Assembly (NCBI GenBank): GCA_018857735.1
Contig: JABMCL010000736.1
Span: 171,001-235,000 of the forward strand
Direction of reading: 5' to 3'
Source: Alviniconcha marisindica
Taxonomy: Eukaryota; Mollusca; Gastropoda; Provannidae
DNA: 64,000 nucleotides
This document shows positions 62,586 to 64,000 of this stretch, piece after piece; position 1 is the first letter of the stretch, and each line of letters opens with the position of its first letter. The notes under the pieces are model-generated. The model was not told where the DNA came from and searched no databases. It saw nothing but the letters and a program-made list of their open reading frames with translations. Position numbers and translations under genes: made by a program.

Positions 62586-62638
<53 letters not shown>
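62489..62638. repeat. (CA)n microsatellites
   Basis: Two CA runs with a short spacer containing GGCACACGAACAC. Confidence 0.9.
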
Positions 62639-62642
<4 letters not shown>

Positions 62643-62824
62643 TGCAACAATCTGAAGCCTCTGTATCGAATTTAATCATCCCTAAAAAACAAAGAGAGAC
62701 ATACATGTCCAGGGGGTACTTGCGCTATTTTATATCTCGCATACTAATGACTACTCTCTATACTGGCCGAAATATTCTACACAACGGATCTGCCAGGGTT
62801 ACACGTGCAGCTTTCTTTGGCGGA

Positions 62825-63212
62825 ACTGCAACACTTGTTGACAGGGCTTGACTTTTGTTGACGGGGCTTGACTTTTGTTGACGAGGCTTGACTTATGTTG
62901 ACAGGGCTTGGCGTTTGTTGACATAGATTGGCGTTTGTTGACATGGGTTGGCGTTTGTTGACAGGGCTTGGCATTTATTGACAAGGCTTGACTTTTGTTG
63001 ACGGTGCTGAGATCTGTGCTGATAGAACTTGACTTTTGTTGACAGTGCGTGACCTTTGTTGACAGGACTTGACTGACGTTGACATGGCTTGACCTTTGCT
63101 GACAGGGATTTGCGTTTGTTGACAGGACTTTGACTTTTGTTGACATGGATTGGCGTCTGTTGACAGGACTTTGACTTTTGTTGACAGGGCTTTGACTTTT
63201 GTTGACTGGGGC
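62825..63212. repeat. ~20-21-bp minisatellite
   Basis: The unit is GTTGACAGGGCTTGACTTTT, about 18 copies with GGCG and CATGGATT variants. Confidence 0.88.
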
Positions 63213-63419
63213 TGTTAAGAGGTCTGCGCGAGAGCGACGTACGTTGGTGGGTCAGTGGCTGAGGCTACTGTCGAAGAAGGGGTTGTCCCTTTTCTTTTAA
63301 CGGGGCTGCTCCTGGGTCTGACGCAAGTTCCTCCCTGTACGCAACGTCTTCATCCTGTAGTTGTGGACGTGGAGGGACGCTCCCTGACAACAAATAAAGC
63401 TGGATTAGGCCGATAGATT

Positions 63420-64000
63420 GTTCGTGGCGGAGTTTGGGTCATGGATTGCTGGTGGCGGATTTTGGGTCGTGGACTGTACGTGGCGGAGTTTGAGTAGTGG
63501 ATTGCAGGTGGCGGAGTTTGGGTCGTGGATTGCAGGTGGCGGAGTTTGGGTCATGGGTTGCAGGTGGCGGAGTTTGGGTCATGGATTGCAGGTGGCGGAG
63601 TTTGGGTCATGGATTGCAGGTGGCGGAGTTTGGGTCATGGATTGTGGGTGGCGGAGTGTGGGTCATGGATTGCGGGTGGCGGAGTTTGGGTCATGGATTG
63701 CAGGTGGCGGAGTTTGGGTCATGGATTGTGGGTGGCGGAGTTTGGGTCATGGATTGTGGGTGGCGGAGTTTGGGTCATGGATTGCAGGTGGCGGAGTTTG
63801 GGTCATGGATTGCAGGTGGCGGAGTTTGGGTCATGGATTGCAGGTGGCGGAGTTTGGGTCATGGATTGGGGTGCGCGGAGTTTGGGTCATGGATTGCAGG
63901 TGGCGGGGTTTGGGTCATGGATTGTGGGTGGCGGAGTTTGGGTCATGAATTGTGGGTGGCGGAGTTTGGGTCATGGATTGCAGGTAGCGGAGTTTGGGTC
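63420..64000. repeat. 28-bp minisatellite running to the window edge
   Basis: The unit is GTGGCGGAGTTTGGGTCATG GATTGCAG, about 20 copies, continuing past the end of the window. 28 is not a multiple of three, so an open frame reads a 28-residue super-repeat that cycles through all three phases. Confidence 0.92.

Overview
This is a eukaryotic, animal-type window. It has long introns with GT-AG junctions, very dense (CA/TG)n microsatellites, many minisatellites and a large load of degraded transposons. The two receptor genes resemble the GRL101 / relaxin-receptor-like (LGR type C) receptors that are expanded in molluscs. I therefore infer a mollusc, most likely a gastropod; this is inference from gene family and genome texture, not from a marker gene.

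Layout. (1) 1-2864: microsatellite-rich upstream DNA with a CGCG-box plus YY1-like promoter candidate near 1218-1262. (2) 2875-15918, + strand: a complete kinesin-13 gene of the KIF24 type (SAM domain, motor, long disordered tail, C-terminal helix). I assembled it from 11 exons whose splice phases all agree, giving 1353 residues. Its introns carry a 32-bp minisatellite ending on a splice acceptor, a tandemly triplicated piece of the switch II exon and a 5'-truncated LINE tail. (3) 15919-29348: gene-free DNA with a 52/104-bp higher-order repeat, two large 34/36-bp satellite arrays belonging to one duplicated segment, and several foldback elements. (4) 29395-47956, + strand: receptor gene 1, with signal peptide, CUB-like domains, LDLa, C-type lectin-like domain, LDLa repeats, LRRs and 7TM; six exons, 1433 residues, all phases consistent. 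Its introns hold a 2.6-kb 30-bp minisatellite, a LINE copy, a dead hAT transposase and an extra in-phase LDLa-like exon. (5) 50974-59021, + strand: receptor gene 2, a tandem paralogue with the same domain order and the same intron positions in the shared part. It lacks visible counterparts of the first exons of gene 1. One of its introns contains a foldback element carrying a 70-bp identical copy of the gene's own LDLa coding sequence. (6) 59022-64000: a broken non-LTR retrotransposon and two minisatellites.

How the genes relate: the kinesin has no evident functional link to the receptors. It is probably a centriole/cilium-associated microtubule depolymeriser. The two receptors are tandem duplicates. 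Gene 2 keeps the usual rhodopsin-family activation motifs, while gene 1 has lost several of them. The most interesting material is the lectin/CUB-bearing LGR architecture, the unresolved 5' end of gene 2 (truncation, a new signal peptide, or exons shared with gene 1), and the exon capture inside a foldback element. No prokaryotic features or CRISPR arrays are present.
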